Shown here piece by piece: positions 23,420 to 32,063 of a DNA stretch of 58,558 nucleotides. Source of the DNA: Mesorhizobium waimense (GTDB lineage: Bacteria > Pseudomonadota > Alphaproteobacteria > Rhizobiales > Rhizobiaceae); assembly GCF_003601975.1 (NCBI RefSeq), contig NZ_QZWZ01000035.1, positions 1 through 58,558 of the forward strand, in the 5' to 3' direction. Positions within the stretch are counted from its first letter, which is position 1. Each line of letters opens with the position of its first letter. The translations under genes and the position numbers were made by a program. The notes beneath the pieces are model-generated. The model was not told the origin of the DNA. It saw nothing but the letters and a program-made list of their open reading frames with translations, and did no database searches.

Positions 23420-24124
23420 TTAGGTCAGCAATTGTCGGCAAATGTCGATGAACGTGGCGGCCCAGCCGGCCAGCAGCGCGAAGATGGCGAGCCAGACGAA
23501 AAGCAGGAAATGCCAGTACATGGCGCACAGTTCGATGCCGAGACGAAGCCGCTCCGGCCGGGCTCCGTTCCAGGCGCCGGCGGTCGTTCTGCCAAGACCG
23601 ACCAGCCCTCCCAGTATGTGCAGGCCATGCATGCCGGTTATCAGGTAGAAAAAGCTGTTGGCCGGATTGGAACTCAGCAGATAGCCGTCGGTGCTCAGCT
23701 CCCGCCATGCCACGAGCTGTCCGACCAGGAAGGCGAGTGTCGTGATCCCGGCGGTGACGAGGCCGAGCCTGACTGTTTCCAATTGGCCTCTGCGCGTCGC
23801 GACCACGGCGCATTGCAGCGCGACGCTGCTGAGCACCAGCACGCCGGTGTTGAGCCAGAGCAGGCGCGGCAGCGGCAGTGGCTGCCAGTCCGACAGCGCC
23901 ATGCGCATGAAGTAGGCGCTGGTGAACAATGCAAACAGGCAGCCGACAACGGCGAGGAAGACACCGAGGCCGATCTTGGCCGTCGGCAGCGCTGAGCGGT
24001 CCAGGGCGACAAAATCCCCGGCCATGCCTTGCTCCAGCCATGGCTTCGACATCAGTCGCTGATGCGAAAGCCACCATCCGATAAAGCCGACGACCACAAG
24101 CAGGAAGACCAGGATGACGCTCAT
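23420..24124 (-). CDS. coxO: Subunit-III-like cytochrome oxidase protein (CoxO-like)
   Basis: A 234-residue membrane protein with six to seven helices and the subunit III signature at its end (TGMHGLHILGGLVGLG, AMYWHFLLFVWLAIFALL), but it is more divergent than its neighbour. Its ATG overlaps the subunit I stop (ATGA), so it is co-translated with coxN. Having two subunit III homologues is characteristic of the alternative aa3 oxidase coxMNOP cluster of Bradyrhizobium; the symbol rests on gene order. Confidence 0.88.
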   Translation of the reverse strand: MSVILVFLLVVVGFIGWWLSHQRLMSKPWLEQGMAGDFVALDRSALPTAKIGLGVFLAVVGCLFALFTSAYFMRMALSDWQPLPLPRLLWLNTGVLVLSSVALQCAVVATRRGQLETVRLGLVTAGITTLAFLVGQLVAWRELSTDGYLLSSNPANSFFYLITGMHGLHILGGLVGLGRTTAGAWNGARPERLRLGIELCAMYWHFLLFVWLAIFALLAGWAATFIDICRQLLT

Positions 24125-25890
24125 GCCGGCTCCTTGGAGGTGCCGAAGGAGCCCGGCACGTTCTGCGGAATGAAATCCTCCTTGGCGCCCGGCACACTGT
24201 AGTCATAGGCCCAGCGATAGACGATCGGCAGATCCTTGCCGAAATTGCCATGGGTTGGCGGTGTTTCGGCTGTCTGCCATTCCAGCGTCGTTGCGCGCCA
24301 GGGATTGCCGCCGGCCTCGCGGCCATGGCGGATGCTCCAGATCAGGTTGAACAGGAACACTATCTGAGCAAAGCCGACCATGAACGCCATGATGCTAATG
24401 AACGAGTTCAGATGGTGGGCCGATTCCGTCATTATCGTCATGTCGGTCAGTTCGGCGTAGCGCCGTGGCAGGCCCACCAGGCCAAGATAGTGCATGGGGA
24501 AGAAGATCAGATAGGCGCCGAGGAACGTGACCCAGAAATGGAACTGGCCGAGCGTCTCGTTCAGCATCCGACCGGTGACCTTCGGGTACCAGTGGTAGAT
24601 CGCGCCGAAAATCACGAGGATCGGGGCGACGCCCATGACCATATGGAAATGAGCAACGACGAACATCGTGTCGGACAATGGAACGTCGACGACGACGTTG
24701 CCGAGAAACAGGCCGGTCAACCCGCCATTGACGAAGGTGACGATGAAGGCCAGGGCAAAGAGCATCGGTATGGTGAGATGGATGTCGCCGCGCCACAGCG
24801 TCAGCACCCAATTGTAGACTTTGATGGCGGTCGGCACGGCGATGATCAATGTCGTGGTGGCGAAGAAGAACCCGAAATAGGGGTGCATGCCGCTGACATA
24901 CATGTGGTGCGCCCAGACCACGAAACTCAGCGCGCCGATGCCGACGATCGCCCAGACCATCATCCGGTAGCCGAAGATGTTCTTGCGCGCATGGGTGCTG
25001 ATCAGATCGGACACGATGCCGAAGGCCGGCAGTGCCACGATGTAGACCTCGGGGTGGCCGAAGAACCAGAACAGATGCTGGAACAGGATCGGGCTGCCGC
25101 CGCTATGCTGCAGTTGTTCGCCCATCTCGACGATCGCCGGCATGAAGAAGGAGGTGCCGAGCGCACGGTCAAACAACATCATCACGCAGGCGACGAACAG
25201 CGCCGGGAAGGCGAGCAGCGCCATGACGGTGGCGGTGAAGATGCCCCAGACCGTCAGCGGCAGGCGCATCAGCGTCATGCCGCGCGTGCGGGCCTGCAGC
25301 ACCGTCACGACATAGTTCAGGCCGCCCATCGTGAAGCCGATGATGAACAGGATCAGTGAGACCAGCATCAGGATGATGCCCCAATCCTGGCCGCCTGGCG
25401 TGCCGGTCATGATGGCTTGCGGCGGGTAGAGCGTCCAGCCGGCACCCGTTGGTCCGCCGGGCGCAAAGAAACTCGACACCAGAACCAGAACGGCTAGCAG
25501 GTAAATCCAGTAGCTCAGCATGTTGACATAGGGAAAAACCATGTCGCGAGCGCCGACCATCAGCGGGATCAGATAATTGCCGAAGCCGCCCAGGAAGAGC
25601 GCCGTGAGCAGGTAGATCACCATGATCATGCCGTGCATGGTGATGAACTGGTAATAGGCCTCTGGGGTGATGAAGTCGAAGGTGCCAGGGAAGCCGAGCT
25701 GCAGCCGCATCAGCCAGGACAGTACCAGCGCCACCATACCGATTGCCGTCGCCGTCGCCGAATACTGGATGGCGATAACCTTGGCGTCCTGTGAGAAAAC
25801 GTACTTCGTCCACCAGCTGTGCGGGTGGTAAAGCTCCATTTCCCCGACTTCGGCCGGCGGGACTGCGTCTGCAGGCGTGATATCGACCAT
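24121..25890 (-). CDS. coxN: Cytochrome c oxidase subunit I, type A1 (CoxN-like)
   Basis: Catalytic subunit of a proton-pumping aa3-type oxidase. The start MVDITPADAV at 25890 has a GGAGGT ribosome binding site; an upstream in-frame ATG is a shadow inside coxB. The 589 residues include the FWFFGHPEVYIVALPAFG helix (~270-287), with the cross-linked His-Tyr pair and the glutamate that defines type A1 D-channels. The CuB ligand pair HH (WAHHMYVSG) and the heme-ligand segment VAHFHMVMG also appear. It sits 20 bp downstream of coxB and overlaps coxO. The symbol is by analogy to coxMNOP. Confidence 0.95.
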   Translation of the reverse strand: MVDITPADAVPPAEVGEMELYHPHSWWTKYVFSQDAKVIAIQYSATATAIGMVALVLSWLMRLQLGFPGTFDFITPEAYYQFITMHGMIMVIYLLTALFLGGFGNYLIPLMVGARDMVFPYVNMLSYWIYLLAVLVLVSSFFAPGGPTGAGWTLYPPQAIMTGTPGGQDWGIILMLVSLILFIIGFTMGGLNYVVTVLQARTRGMTLMRLPLTVWGIFTATVMALLAFPALFVACVMMLFDRALGTSFFMPAIVEMGEQLQHSGGSPILFQHLFWFFGHPEVYIVALPAFGIVSDLISTHARKNIFGYRMMVWAIVGIGALSFVVWAHHMYVSGMHPYFGFFFATTTLIIAVPTAIKVYNWVLTLWRGDIHLTIPMLFALAFIVTFVNGGLTGLFLGNVVVDVPLSDTMFVVAHFHMVMGVAPILVIFGAIYHWYPKVTGRMLNETLGQFHFWVTFLGAYLIFFPMHYLGLVGLPRRYAELTDMTIMTESAHHLNSFISIMAFMVGFAQIVFLFNLIWSIRHGREAGGNPWRATTLEWQTAETPPTHGNFGKDLPIVYRWAYDYSVPGAKEDFIPQNVPGSFGTSKEPA

Positions 25891-25910
25891 AGGAACACCT
25901 CCGTGTCCTT

Positions 25911-26795
25911 TCAGCGGGCCTCGACCGTTTCGAGCTTTGCCGAAATCCTCGAACCTGGCGCCACGGTTCCTGCCGGCGCTGGGTCTGCCGATCCTGTCTG
26001 CTGGGGCGCCGACAATTGCGCGAAAGTCTGCTGCTCGCCGAGCCAGGCGACGTAATCTTCCTGCGTATCGACCATGACCACGCCATTCATCAAAGGATGC
26101 CCTTGGCCGCAAAGCTCGGCGCACAGGACCTGGAAGGTTCCAGTCCTGGTCGGGGTGAACCAGAAATAGGTGACCGAGCCCGGGATCATGTCCATCTTGG
26201 CGCGGAATTCCGGTACGTAGAAATCATGCAGCACATCGATCGAGCGCAACAGCATCTTGACCGGCTTGCCGACCGGCAGGTGCAGATCGGCCGCCTCGAC
26301 CACGACATCATCCTGGCCGTTGGGATCGCTGGCGATGACGCCGAGCGGATTTTCAGCGCTGACGTTGCTGGTGTCGGAGGTGCCGAGCTTGCCGTCCTTG
26401 CCGGGCAAGCGGAAGCTCCACTGCCATTGCTGGCCGACGACTTCGACCTCGGTCGCGTCGCTTGGAACGTTGACGAAACGACTCCAGACGAACAGGCCGG
26501 GGACCAGCAGGGCTGTCACCCCGACCGCGGTGACGATCGTCAGCCACGATTCGAGTCGCTTGTTCTCGGGCTCGTAAGCCGCGCGGTTGCCTTCCCGATG
26601 ACGGAAGCGGAACACGCAATAGGCCATGAATAGAACGACGGCGGCGAAGACGACGCCGGTGATCCAGAAAGTTATGATGATGGTGTGGTCGATATAGTCC
26701 CAGTTCGAGGCAATCGGCGTCCACCACCATGGGCTCAGCAAGTGGAACAAGACTGAGCCCACAACGACTAAAACGAGTACAAGCGCTACGGCCAT
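25911..26795 (-). CDS. coxM: Cytochrome c oxidase subunit II (CoxM-like)
   Basis: A 294-residue subunit that carries the CuA centre and accepts electrons from cytochrome c. The N-terminus has two hydrophobic segments (membrane hairpin), followed by the periplasmic cupredoxin domain. The CuA ligands appear as CAELCGQGHPLM near residue 225, with the upstream His in LHDFYVPEFRAKMD. A short Ala/Pro tail follows; no fused cytochrome c domain is seen. First gene of the operon coxM-N-O-P-subunit IV. Confidence 0.94.
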   Translation of the reverse strand: MAVALVLVLVVVGSVLFHLLSPWWWTPIASNWDYIDHTIIITFWITGVVFAAVVLFMAYCVFRFRHREGNRAAYEPENKRLESWLTIVTAVGVTALLVPGLFVWSRFVNVPSDATEVEVVGQQWQWSFRLPGKDGKLGTSDTSNVSAENPLGVIASDPNGQDDVVVEAADLHLPVGKPVKMLLRSIDVLHDFYVPEFRAKMDMIPGSVTYFWFTPTRTGTFQVLCAELCGQGHPLMNGVVMVDTQEDYVAWLGEQQTFAQLSAPQQTGSADPAPAGTVAPGSRISAKLETVEAR

Positions 26796-27031
26796 GTCCC
26801 GTTCCTCCCGGCATTCCAGGGGCGCGAAGCCGTCCGGGGAAATGCCAAGGGCATCATAGCTTGATTTGCGATCGAAATTCTAGAGCCGGTTGTGGATGAG
26901 GCAAAAATGTCGACTTTGCCGCTGCGAATCTCTCGGGATCAGATCAGCAGCAGGCCCTTCATCGAGGCGTTGCCGTTCTTGCCGATGACTGGGGCAGGTG
27001 GTGGATGCGCCAACGAGACCATCACCGTTGA
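26796..27031. other. coxM upstream region and decayed sequence
   Basis: This 236-bp stretch must contain the oxidase operon promoter (next to 26796). Closer to 27031, the minus strand has a 27-codon frame (from about 27023) reading PVIGKNGNASMKGLLLI before a stop, which looks protein-like but is too short to name. No clear promoter motif was found by eye. Confidence 0.3.
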
Positions 27032-27253
27032 TCATCCTAGCTTTCGATGAGTCGCTTTGATTGCACGACAAGCGACGCGGTTCTGTTCGTCCCAGGCATC
27101 CAATTCTGCAATGGGGTAGAGAACAGCTTTGCCGATCTTAACGAAACTCGGCCCGACGCGCATTGAGCGCCAGTTTCTTAATGTGCCGGGAGAAATCTCC
27201 CCACGATAGCGTTCTGCGACCTCATCCGGGGTTAGAAATTTGACTAGATCCAT
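27032..27253 (-). CDS. Excisionase/AlpA-like helix-turn-helix protein
   Basis: A 73-residue small DNA-binding protein. The segment FLTPDEVAERYRGEISPGTLRNWRSMRVGPSFVKIGKAVLY follows the MerR-like winged-helix pattern of excisionases (TPDEVA... LRNWR... GP.FVKIGK.VLY). The ATG at 27253 is 8 bp after a strong GGAGG ribosome binding site. Such genes usually belong to phages or integrative elements, but no integrase, relaxase or repA is nearby. It is probably a left-over of an integrated element next to decayed DNA. Confidence 0.75.
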   Translation of the reverse strand: MDLVKFLTPDEVAERYRGEISPGTLRNWRSMRVGPSFVKIGKAVLYPIAELDAWDEQNRVACRAIKATHRKLG

Positions 27254-27884
27254 GAGCGATAACCTCCTTCGATCGTTGGTAGCGGCCACGAGCCTCCAAG
27301 CGCTTTGCGCCGCAGGCGCACTGCTTCTCACGCTCGTTCATGGGGCATGAAGTGCATTGCTATGGGACGGATGGAAGTGCCTGCTCACGGGACACATAGG
27401 TCAAATCGACGTTTGTCGCACCGAGACCATGTCTAGGCCCCACATGACCAAAAGCGGCCCTGAATCTGATGCTGTCGAACTGCGACTGGAAACGAGGCGA
27501 AGCCTTCGATGCCTTCAGGCAGATTCTTGATTTACTGACAAAACAATTACTGCAGCGGTAATGAAAGGAAGTTCGCGGAACCAATCTATTCGCTTGGCAT
27601 CCAGTTAGGCTGTGGTTCTTCGAAGCTTTTCGAACTTTCTGTCTCGCACCTCCAGCCGAATTGCTTGCGCTTGTCCAGGAAGTTGGCATGTCAGGACACA
27701 TTGTGGGAAAAGCTTGATTGACGCACTCCCTCCGGGGTTCGTGTCGGAAGAGCGCTACCGCCTTTGCCCACATTCCGGAACCTTGCGATATTTCCTACGG
27801 TGCTGGTCATGACGGCACCGATTTTGCGGTGCCACAACCTGTGCGGTCGGGTTGGAACCACCCGAAACCTTTTTCGGAAAGACA
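27254..27884. other. Gene-poor 630-bp region (decayed accessory DNA)
   Basis: No convincing gene is present. Open frames on either strand lack ribosome binding sites and family patterns. A segment at 27749-27776 is shared with a repeat upstream of the RND island (see repeat entries). Base composition is lower in GC than the flanking genes, particularly at 27500-27620. I interpret it as remnants of mobile DNA between the oxidase operon and the GntR gene. Confidence 0.45.
27749..27776 (+). repeat. Partial repeat copy C (right half)
   Basis: The 17 bases AGAGCGCTACCGCCTTT (27749-27765), followed by xCCCACAxTC, are shared with 37449-37475 (copy A). The left half of copy A is absent here. Confidence 0.6.
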
Positions 27885-28577
27885 TCACTGGTGTTGTGGC
27901 GCGGCTCTTATTTGGTCGCCAACGGCAAACACAGCGCTGGCCTCGCTGACGATGGAGACGTGATCCTTGGCAGCCTTGCCAGCGGCATTGCCGTCGCCAC
28001 GCATGATTGCGGTGACAATGGCGTCGTGCTCCTGCCAGGATTTGGCGAGCCGCCCCGGCAGCATGAATTGCGCGCGGCGGAACGGCGCCAGCCGGCTCCG
28101 CGTCATCACCGTCATTTCGTAGATATGGGCGTTGTGGGCGCCGCGATAGAGCCGGGTGTGGAACTCGGTGTTGAAATACTCGTAGTCCTCTTCAGCACCG
28201 AGTTGCACCAGCCGCGCCGAAGCCTGATGCTCGATCTCGAGCGAGCGGCGCTCGCCGCTGGTCATGCGCTCGGCCGAGAAGCGAGCGCATATCGCCTCCA
28301 GTTCGGCCATGCTCTCGAACATCGAGGCAAGATGCTCCTGCGTCACAACGGCGACGATGGCACCCCGGTTGGGCCGCCGCTCGACCAGCCCTATGGCGCT
28401 CAATTGGCCGAGCGCTTCCCTGACGGGCGTGCGTGAGACATCAAAGCGCGCTGCGAGCGAGGTCTCGTCGAGCTTTTCGCCCGGGCGCAGGAAGCCGGTG
28501 ACGATGCGGTCGCTGATCGCCCTCACCATCTGATCAACGGTCGTGCCCGACCTGATCAAGCTGCGCTTCCCTGACAA
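27885..28577 (-). CDS. GntR-family (FadR/FCD) transcriptional regulator
   Basis: A 230-residue regulator. The N-terminal winged HTH (~15-75) has LRPGEKLDETSLAARFDVSRTPVREAL, diagnostic for GntR, and the C-terminal helical FCD ligand-binding domain includes the metal/ligand-type segments ELEAICARFSAERM and FHTRLYRGAHN. The start is TTG at 28577 after GGAGG; no better ATG exists nearby. It is divergent from the BMP transporter/cysteine hydrolase operon, and the gap contains two identical TGCATGCA boxes in inverted orientation. It therefore probably represses that operon until its ligand (a biuret-like compound or product) binds. Confidence 0.9.
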   Translation of the reverse strand: MSGKRSLIRSGTTVDQMVRAISDRIVTGFLRPGEKLDETSLAARFDVSRTPVREALGQLSAIGLVERRPNRGAIVAVVTQEHLASMFESMAELEAICARFSAERMTSGERRSLEIEHQASARLVQLGAEEDYEYFNTEFHTRLYRGAHNAHIYEMTVMTRSRLAPFRRAQFMLPGRLAKSWQEHDAIVTAIMRGDGNAAGKAAKDHVSIVSEASAVFAVGDQIRAAPQHQ

Positions 28578-28683
28578 ATCTCCTCCGTCCCGGTTGTGGA
28601 GCCGACCGCATCAGCCCCGCCGATAATACCTCTCTATGCGTCTATTTTAATCTGCCTGTCAAACTGGCTATTTTCAAGGCAAA

Positions 28684-28788
28684 AAGTGCATGCAATTGCC
28701 TTTGGCGTGAGCAGGAACCTTTGAAGTGATCATTGATTTTGTTTATAAAATTCCATCTTTTGAACTGGCACGGTGATTGCATGCACTT
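28684..28788. promoter_or_regulatory. Paired TGCATGCA operator boxes
   Basis: The 13-mer AAGTGCATGCAAT at 28684-28696 recurs as its exact reverse complement ATTGCATGCACTT at 28776-28788, centre to centre 92 bp. Each contains the perfect palindrome TGCATGCA. The pair lies between the divergent GntR gene and the BMP-type operon and brackets an AT-rich segment (28725-28760) suited to a promoter. I infer GntR operators, possibly bridged by looping. Confidence 0.65.
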
Positions 28789-28841
28789 TGTTGAGAAGGC
28801 ATCAACCGACCCGGAAAGGGTCCTACAGGGGAGCATAAGAG

Positions 28842-29969
28842 ATGACCGACAGATTCATGCTTAGCCGCCGCCAGTTGCTCAAGACCTCCGCCGCCGGAGC
28901 CGCGCTTGGGCTGGCCTCGGCATCCTTTCCGATTGGCAGGGCATTCGCAGCCACTGCCACCGTCGGCTTCATTTATGTCGGGCCGAAGGACGACTATGGC
29001 TACAACCAGGCGCATGCCGAGGGCGCCGCCGCGCTGAAGGGCGTCGAGGGCATCTCCATCGTCGAGGAAGAGAACGTCCCCGAGACGGTCGATGTCCAGA
29101 AGACGATGGAATCGATGATCAACCTCGACGGCGCCTCGCTGATCTTCCCGACCTCCTTCGGCTATTTCGACCCGCATATGCTGGCCATGTGCGCGAAATT
29201 CCCCGACGTCCAGTTCCGCCATTGCGGCGGCATGTGGAACAAGGACAAGCATCCGATGAATGCCGGCTCCTTTTTCGGCTATATCGGCATGGGCCAGTAC
29301 CTGAACGGCGTCGTCGCCGGCCACACCTCAAAGTCGAAGAAGCTCGGCTTCGTCGCCGCCAAGCCGATCCCGCAGGTGCTGCTCAACATCAACTCCTTCC
29401 TGCTTGGCGCGCGCTCGGTCGACCCGACGATCACTTGCCAGGTGATCTTCACCGGCGAGTGGTCGCTGGCGGTCAAGGAGGCGGAAGCCACCAACGCACT
29501 GGTCGACCAGGGCAGCGACGTCATCACCTGCCATGTCGACAGCCCCAAGGTCGTGGTCGAGACGGCTGCCGGCCGCGGCGCCTTCGTCTGCGGCTACCAC
29601 GCCAACCAGAGCCCGCTGGCGCCCGAGAAGTACCTGACCGGCGCCGAATGGAACTGGGCCAAGGTCTACAAGATGTTCGTCGACGACCTCATCGCCGGCA
29701 AGCCGCTACCCAATTTCACTCGCGGCGGACTGGCCGACGGCTTCGTCAAGATGAGCCCGCTCGGCCCCGCCGTCAGTGAGCCGGCGCGCAAGCAGTTCGA
29801 CGCCACGCTGGCCGAAATGATGAAGGGCGGCTTCTCCGTCATCAAGGGCCCGCTGAAGAGCAATAAGGGCGTCGTCGTCGCGACCGAAGGCCAGGCCTTC
29901 GCCGAGACCGCCATCGAGCTCGAAAGCATGGACTATCTCGTCGAGGGCGTCGTCGGCTCGACCGCCTGA
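28842..29969 (+). CDS. BMP-family ABC transporter substrate-binding protein
   Basis: A 375-residue periplasmic binding protein of the BMP (basic membrane protein/PnrA) family, which usually binds nucleosides, purines or related N-heterocycles. The N-terminus has a twin-arginine signal (SRRQLLKTS, R9-R10) followed by a hydrophobic stretch to about residue 36. The mature protein has the family pattern VGFIYVGPKDDYGYNQAHAEG and the FPTSFGYFDPHM segment. It is first in an operon with two permeases, an ATPase, two amide hydrolases, a cupin and allophanate hydrolase. The ligand is therefore probably a nitrogen-rich uric-acid breakdown compound (inference). Confidence 0.92.
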   Translation: MTDRFMLSRRQLLKTSAAGAALGLASASFPIGRAFAATATVGFIYVGPKDDYGYNQAHAEGAAALKGVEGISIVEEENVPETVDVQKTMESMINLDGASLIFPTSFGYFDPHMLAMCAKFPDVQFRHCGGMWNKDKHPMNAGSFFGYIGMGQYLNGVVAGHTSKSKKLGFVAAKPIPQVLLNINSFLLGARSVDPTITCQVIFTGEWSLAVKEAEATNALVDQGSDVITCHVDSPKVVVETAAGRGAFVCGYHANQSPLAPEKYLTGAEWNWAKVYKMFVDDLIAGKPLPNFTRGGLADGFVKMSPLGPAVSEPARKQFDATLAEMMKGGFSVIKGPLKSNKGVVVATEGQAFAETAIELESMDYLVEGVVGSTA

Positions 29970-29996
29970 ACACGACTCACCGAGGGGATGGCAACC

Positions 29997-31121
29997 ATGG
30001 CCGATACGGTCAGCAGCGCGGATGCGCCGGCAATGCTCGGCGTCAAGGGTTATCCGGCGGCGCTCGAATGGACTGCCCGGCGGGCGGAAGCCTTCGTCAT
30101 TCCGCTCGCGGCGCTGGTCGTCGGCATGGTGCTGTTTAGCCTGTTCATCCTGGCTGTCGGCAAGTCGCCGATCCAGCTCTATGAAACAATGTGGCGCGGC
30201 GGCTTCGGCTCGTGGTTCTCGGTCCAGAACTCGCTGTCGCGCGCCGCTCCCCTGCTACTGGCGGCGCTCTGCGTGGCGCTGCCGGCCCGGCTCGGCCTCG
30301 TCGTCATCGGCGGCGAGGGTGCGATCGTACTCGGCGGCGTCGCCGCCGCGGCAGCCGGCACGGCGCTCAGCGGCGCCCCCTCCTTCATTGTCATTCTCGT
30401 CATGGGCGTGGCGGGCATGGCCGCCGGCGGCATCTGGATCGGTGCCGTCGGCGCGCTCCGCCACTACCGCGCCGTCAACGAGACCATCTCCAGCCTGCTG
30501 ATGGCCTATATCGCGATTGCCCTGATGAACCAGATGGTCGAAGGGCCGCTGCGCGACCCGGCCTCGCTCAACAAGCCCTCGACCCAGCCGCTGGCCGACA
30601 TCTACCGCATCGACAACATGCCGGGCATGGAGGTGCATTGGGGGCTTGCCGTCGGCGTCGTCGCCTGCGTGCTGTCCTGGGTTCTGATCGAAAAGACCCG
30701 TTGGGGCTTTGCCGCCCGCATCGCCGGCGGCAATGTTCGGGCGGCCCAGGTGCAAGGGCTTAACGTCGGTTCGCTGATCGTCGGTTTCACCGGGCTGGCC
30801 GGCGCCTTCGCAGGTCTCGCCGGCATGCTGGAGGTCGCGGCGGTGCAGGGCAGCGCCAACGCCTCGCTCGCCGCCGGCTATGGCTACACCGGCATCCTCG
30901 TCGCCTTCCTTGCTCGCCACAATCCGCTGGCCATCATCCCGGTCGCCTTCCTGCTCGGCGGCATCGATGCCTCCGGCGGGCTGATCCAGCGCCGTATGGA
31001 CCTGCCCGACGCCACCGTGCTGGTGCTGCAGGGCATGCTGTTCGTCGTCATCCTGTTCAGCGAGACCTTCTACGGCCGCTTCAAAGCCTTCAATCCCGAC
31101 CTCTGGAAAAGGGGCAGCTGA
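29997..31121 (+). CDS. ABC transporter permease (BMP/RbsC-like), first subunit
   Basis: A 374-residue inner-membrane permease with eight to ten hydrophobic segments, in the BPD_transp_2 family (PnrB/YufP-like). Landmarks include GEGAIVLGGVAAAAAG and the cytoplasmic loop GGNVRAAQVQGLNV, the EAA-like contact for the ATPase. The ATG at 29997 is 9 bp from GAGGGG; ATG 29988 is too close to the ribosome binding site. Its stop is shared with the next gene's start (TGATGG at 31119-31124). Confidence 0.9.
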   Translation: MADTVSSADAPAMLGVKGYPAALEWTARRAEAFVIPLAALVVGMVLFSLFILAVGKSPIQLYETMWRGGFGSWFSVQNSLSRAAPLLLAALCVALPARLGLVVIGGEGAIVLGGVAAAAAGTALSGAPSFIVILVMGVAGMAAGGIWIGAVGALRHYRAVNETISSLLMAYIAIALMNQMVEGPLRDPASLNKPSTQPLADIYRIDNMPGMEVHWGLAVGVVACVLSWVLIEKTRWGFAARIAGGNVRAAQVQGLNVGSLIVGFTGLAGAFAGLAGMLEVAAVQGSANASLAAGYGYTGILVAFLARHNPLAIIPVAFLLGGIDASGGLIQRRMDLPDATVLVLQGMLFVVILFSETFYGRFKAFNPDLWKRGS

Positions 31122-32047
31122 TGGACGCCACCGGGATCGGCCTCTGGGGCGTACCGCTCGCCATCCTCGGCGGCGCTATCCGCGTTTCCACCCCCTTCAT
31201 CTTCGTCTCGCTCGGCGAAGCCATCACCGAGCGTTCGGGCCGCATCAACCTTGGCCTCGAAGGCACGCTGGTGTTCGGCGCCATGTCCGCCTATGCGGTG
31301 GCGGTGGAGACAAGCTCGCCCTGGCTCGGCCTCATCGCCGCCGCCTTCGCCGGCCTCTGCTTCGGCCTGTTCCACGGCTGGATCTGCAAATTCCCGAAGG
31401 TCAACGACATCGCCATCGGCATCGCTCTGATGCTGTTCGGTTCGGGCCTCGCCTTCTTCTTCGGCAAGCCCTTTATTCAGCCCTCGGCGCCCGACCTGCC
31501 GGCCATTCCGTTCGGTGCCTGGTCGGACATTCCGCAGGTGCAGGCAGCACTCGACGTCAATGTGCTGTTCCTGATCGGCGCCGCACTGGCGGTGTTCCTG
31601 TGGTGGGCCTTCCGCAACACCCGCGCCGGCCTCATCCTGCGCGTCGTCGGCGACAGTTCCGACGCCGCGCGCGCCATGGGTCTCAATCCGACCACGGTGC
31701 GGCTCGCCGCCACCGGCATCGGCGGCGCGCTGGCCGGCATCGGCGGCGCCTATCTGTCGCTGTACTATCCGGGCAGTTGGACCGAAGGCATCTCGTCGGG
31801 GCAGGGGCTGATGGCGGTGGCGCTGGTCATCTTCGCGCGCTGGAACCCGCTCGGCTGCTTTGCCGCAGCACTCCTGTTCGGCGGCGCCGGCGCGCTCGGC
31901 CCCGCGCTGCAGTCGGTCGGCGTCACGCAAGGCTACTACCTGTTCTACGCCGCGCCTTACATCCTCACCCTCGTCATCATGATCGCCACCTCGTCGCCGA
32001 GCCGTTCGCTCGCCGGCGCGCCGGGCGAACTGTCGATCACCAAATGA
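31121..32047 (+). CDS. ABC transporter permease (BMP/RbsC-like), second subunit
   Basis: A 308-residue companion permease (YufQ-like) with about eight hydrophobic segments. Family hallmarks: ITERSGRINLGLEGTLVFGAM at residues ~32-53 and VVGDSSDAARAMGLNPTTVRL in a cytoplasmic loop that contacts the ATPase. It overlaps the preceding gene by one base. The two permeases would form a heterodimeric channel for the BMP system. Confidence 0.9.
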   Translation: MDATGIGLWGVPLAILGGAIRVSTPFIFVSLGEAITERSGRINLGLEGTLVFGAMSAYAVAVETSSPWLGLIAAAFAGLCFGLFHGWICKFPKVNDIAIGIALMLFGSGLAFFFGKPFIQPSAPDLPAIPFGAWSDIPQVQAALDVNVLFLIGAALAVFLWWAFRNTRAGLILRVVGDSSDAARAMGLNPTTVRLAATGIGGALAGIGGAYLSLYYPGSWTEGISSGQGLMAVALVIFARWNPLGCFAAALLFGGAGALGPALQSVGVTQGYYLFYAAPYILTLVIMIATSSPSRSLAGAPGELSITK

Positions 32048-32063
32048 GACCGGAGGTTTTGCC

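Noticed and set aside
27360..27773. 137-codon minus-strand frame as a gene
   Set aside because: No ribosome binding site, no family pattern, and it runs through the repeat segment shared with the RND island boundary.
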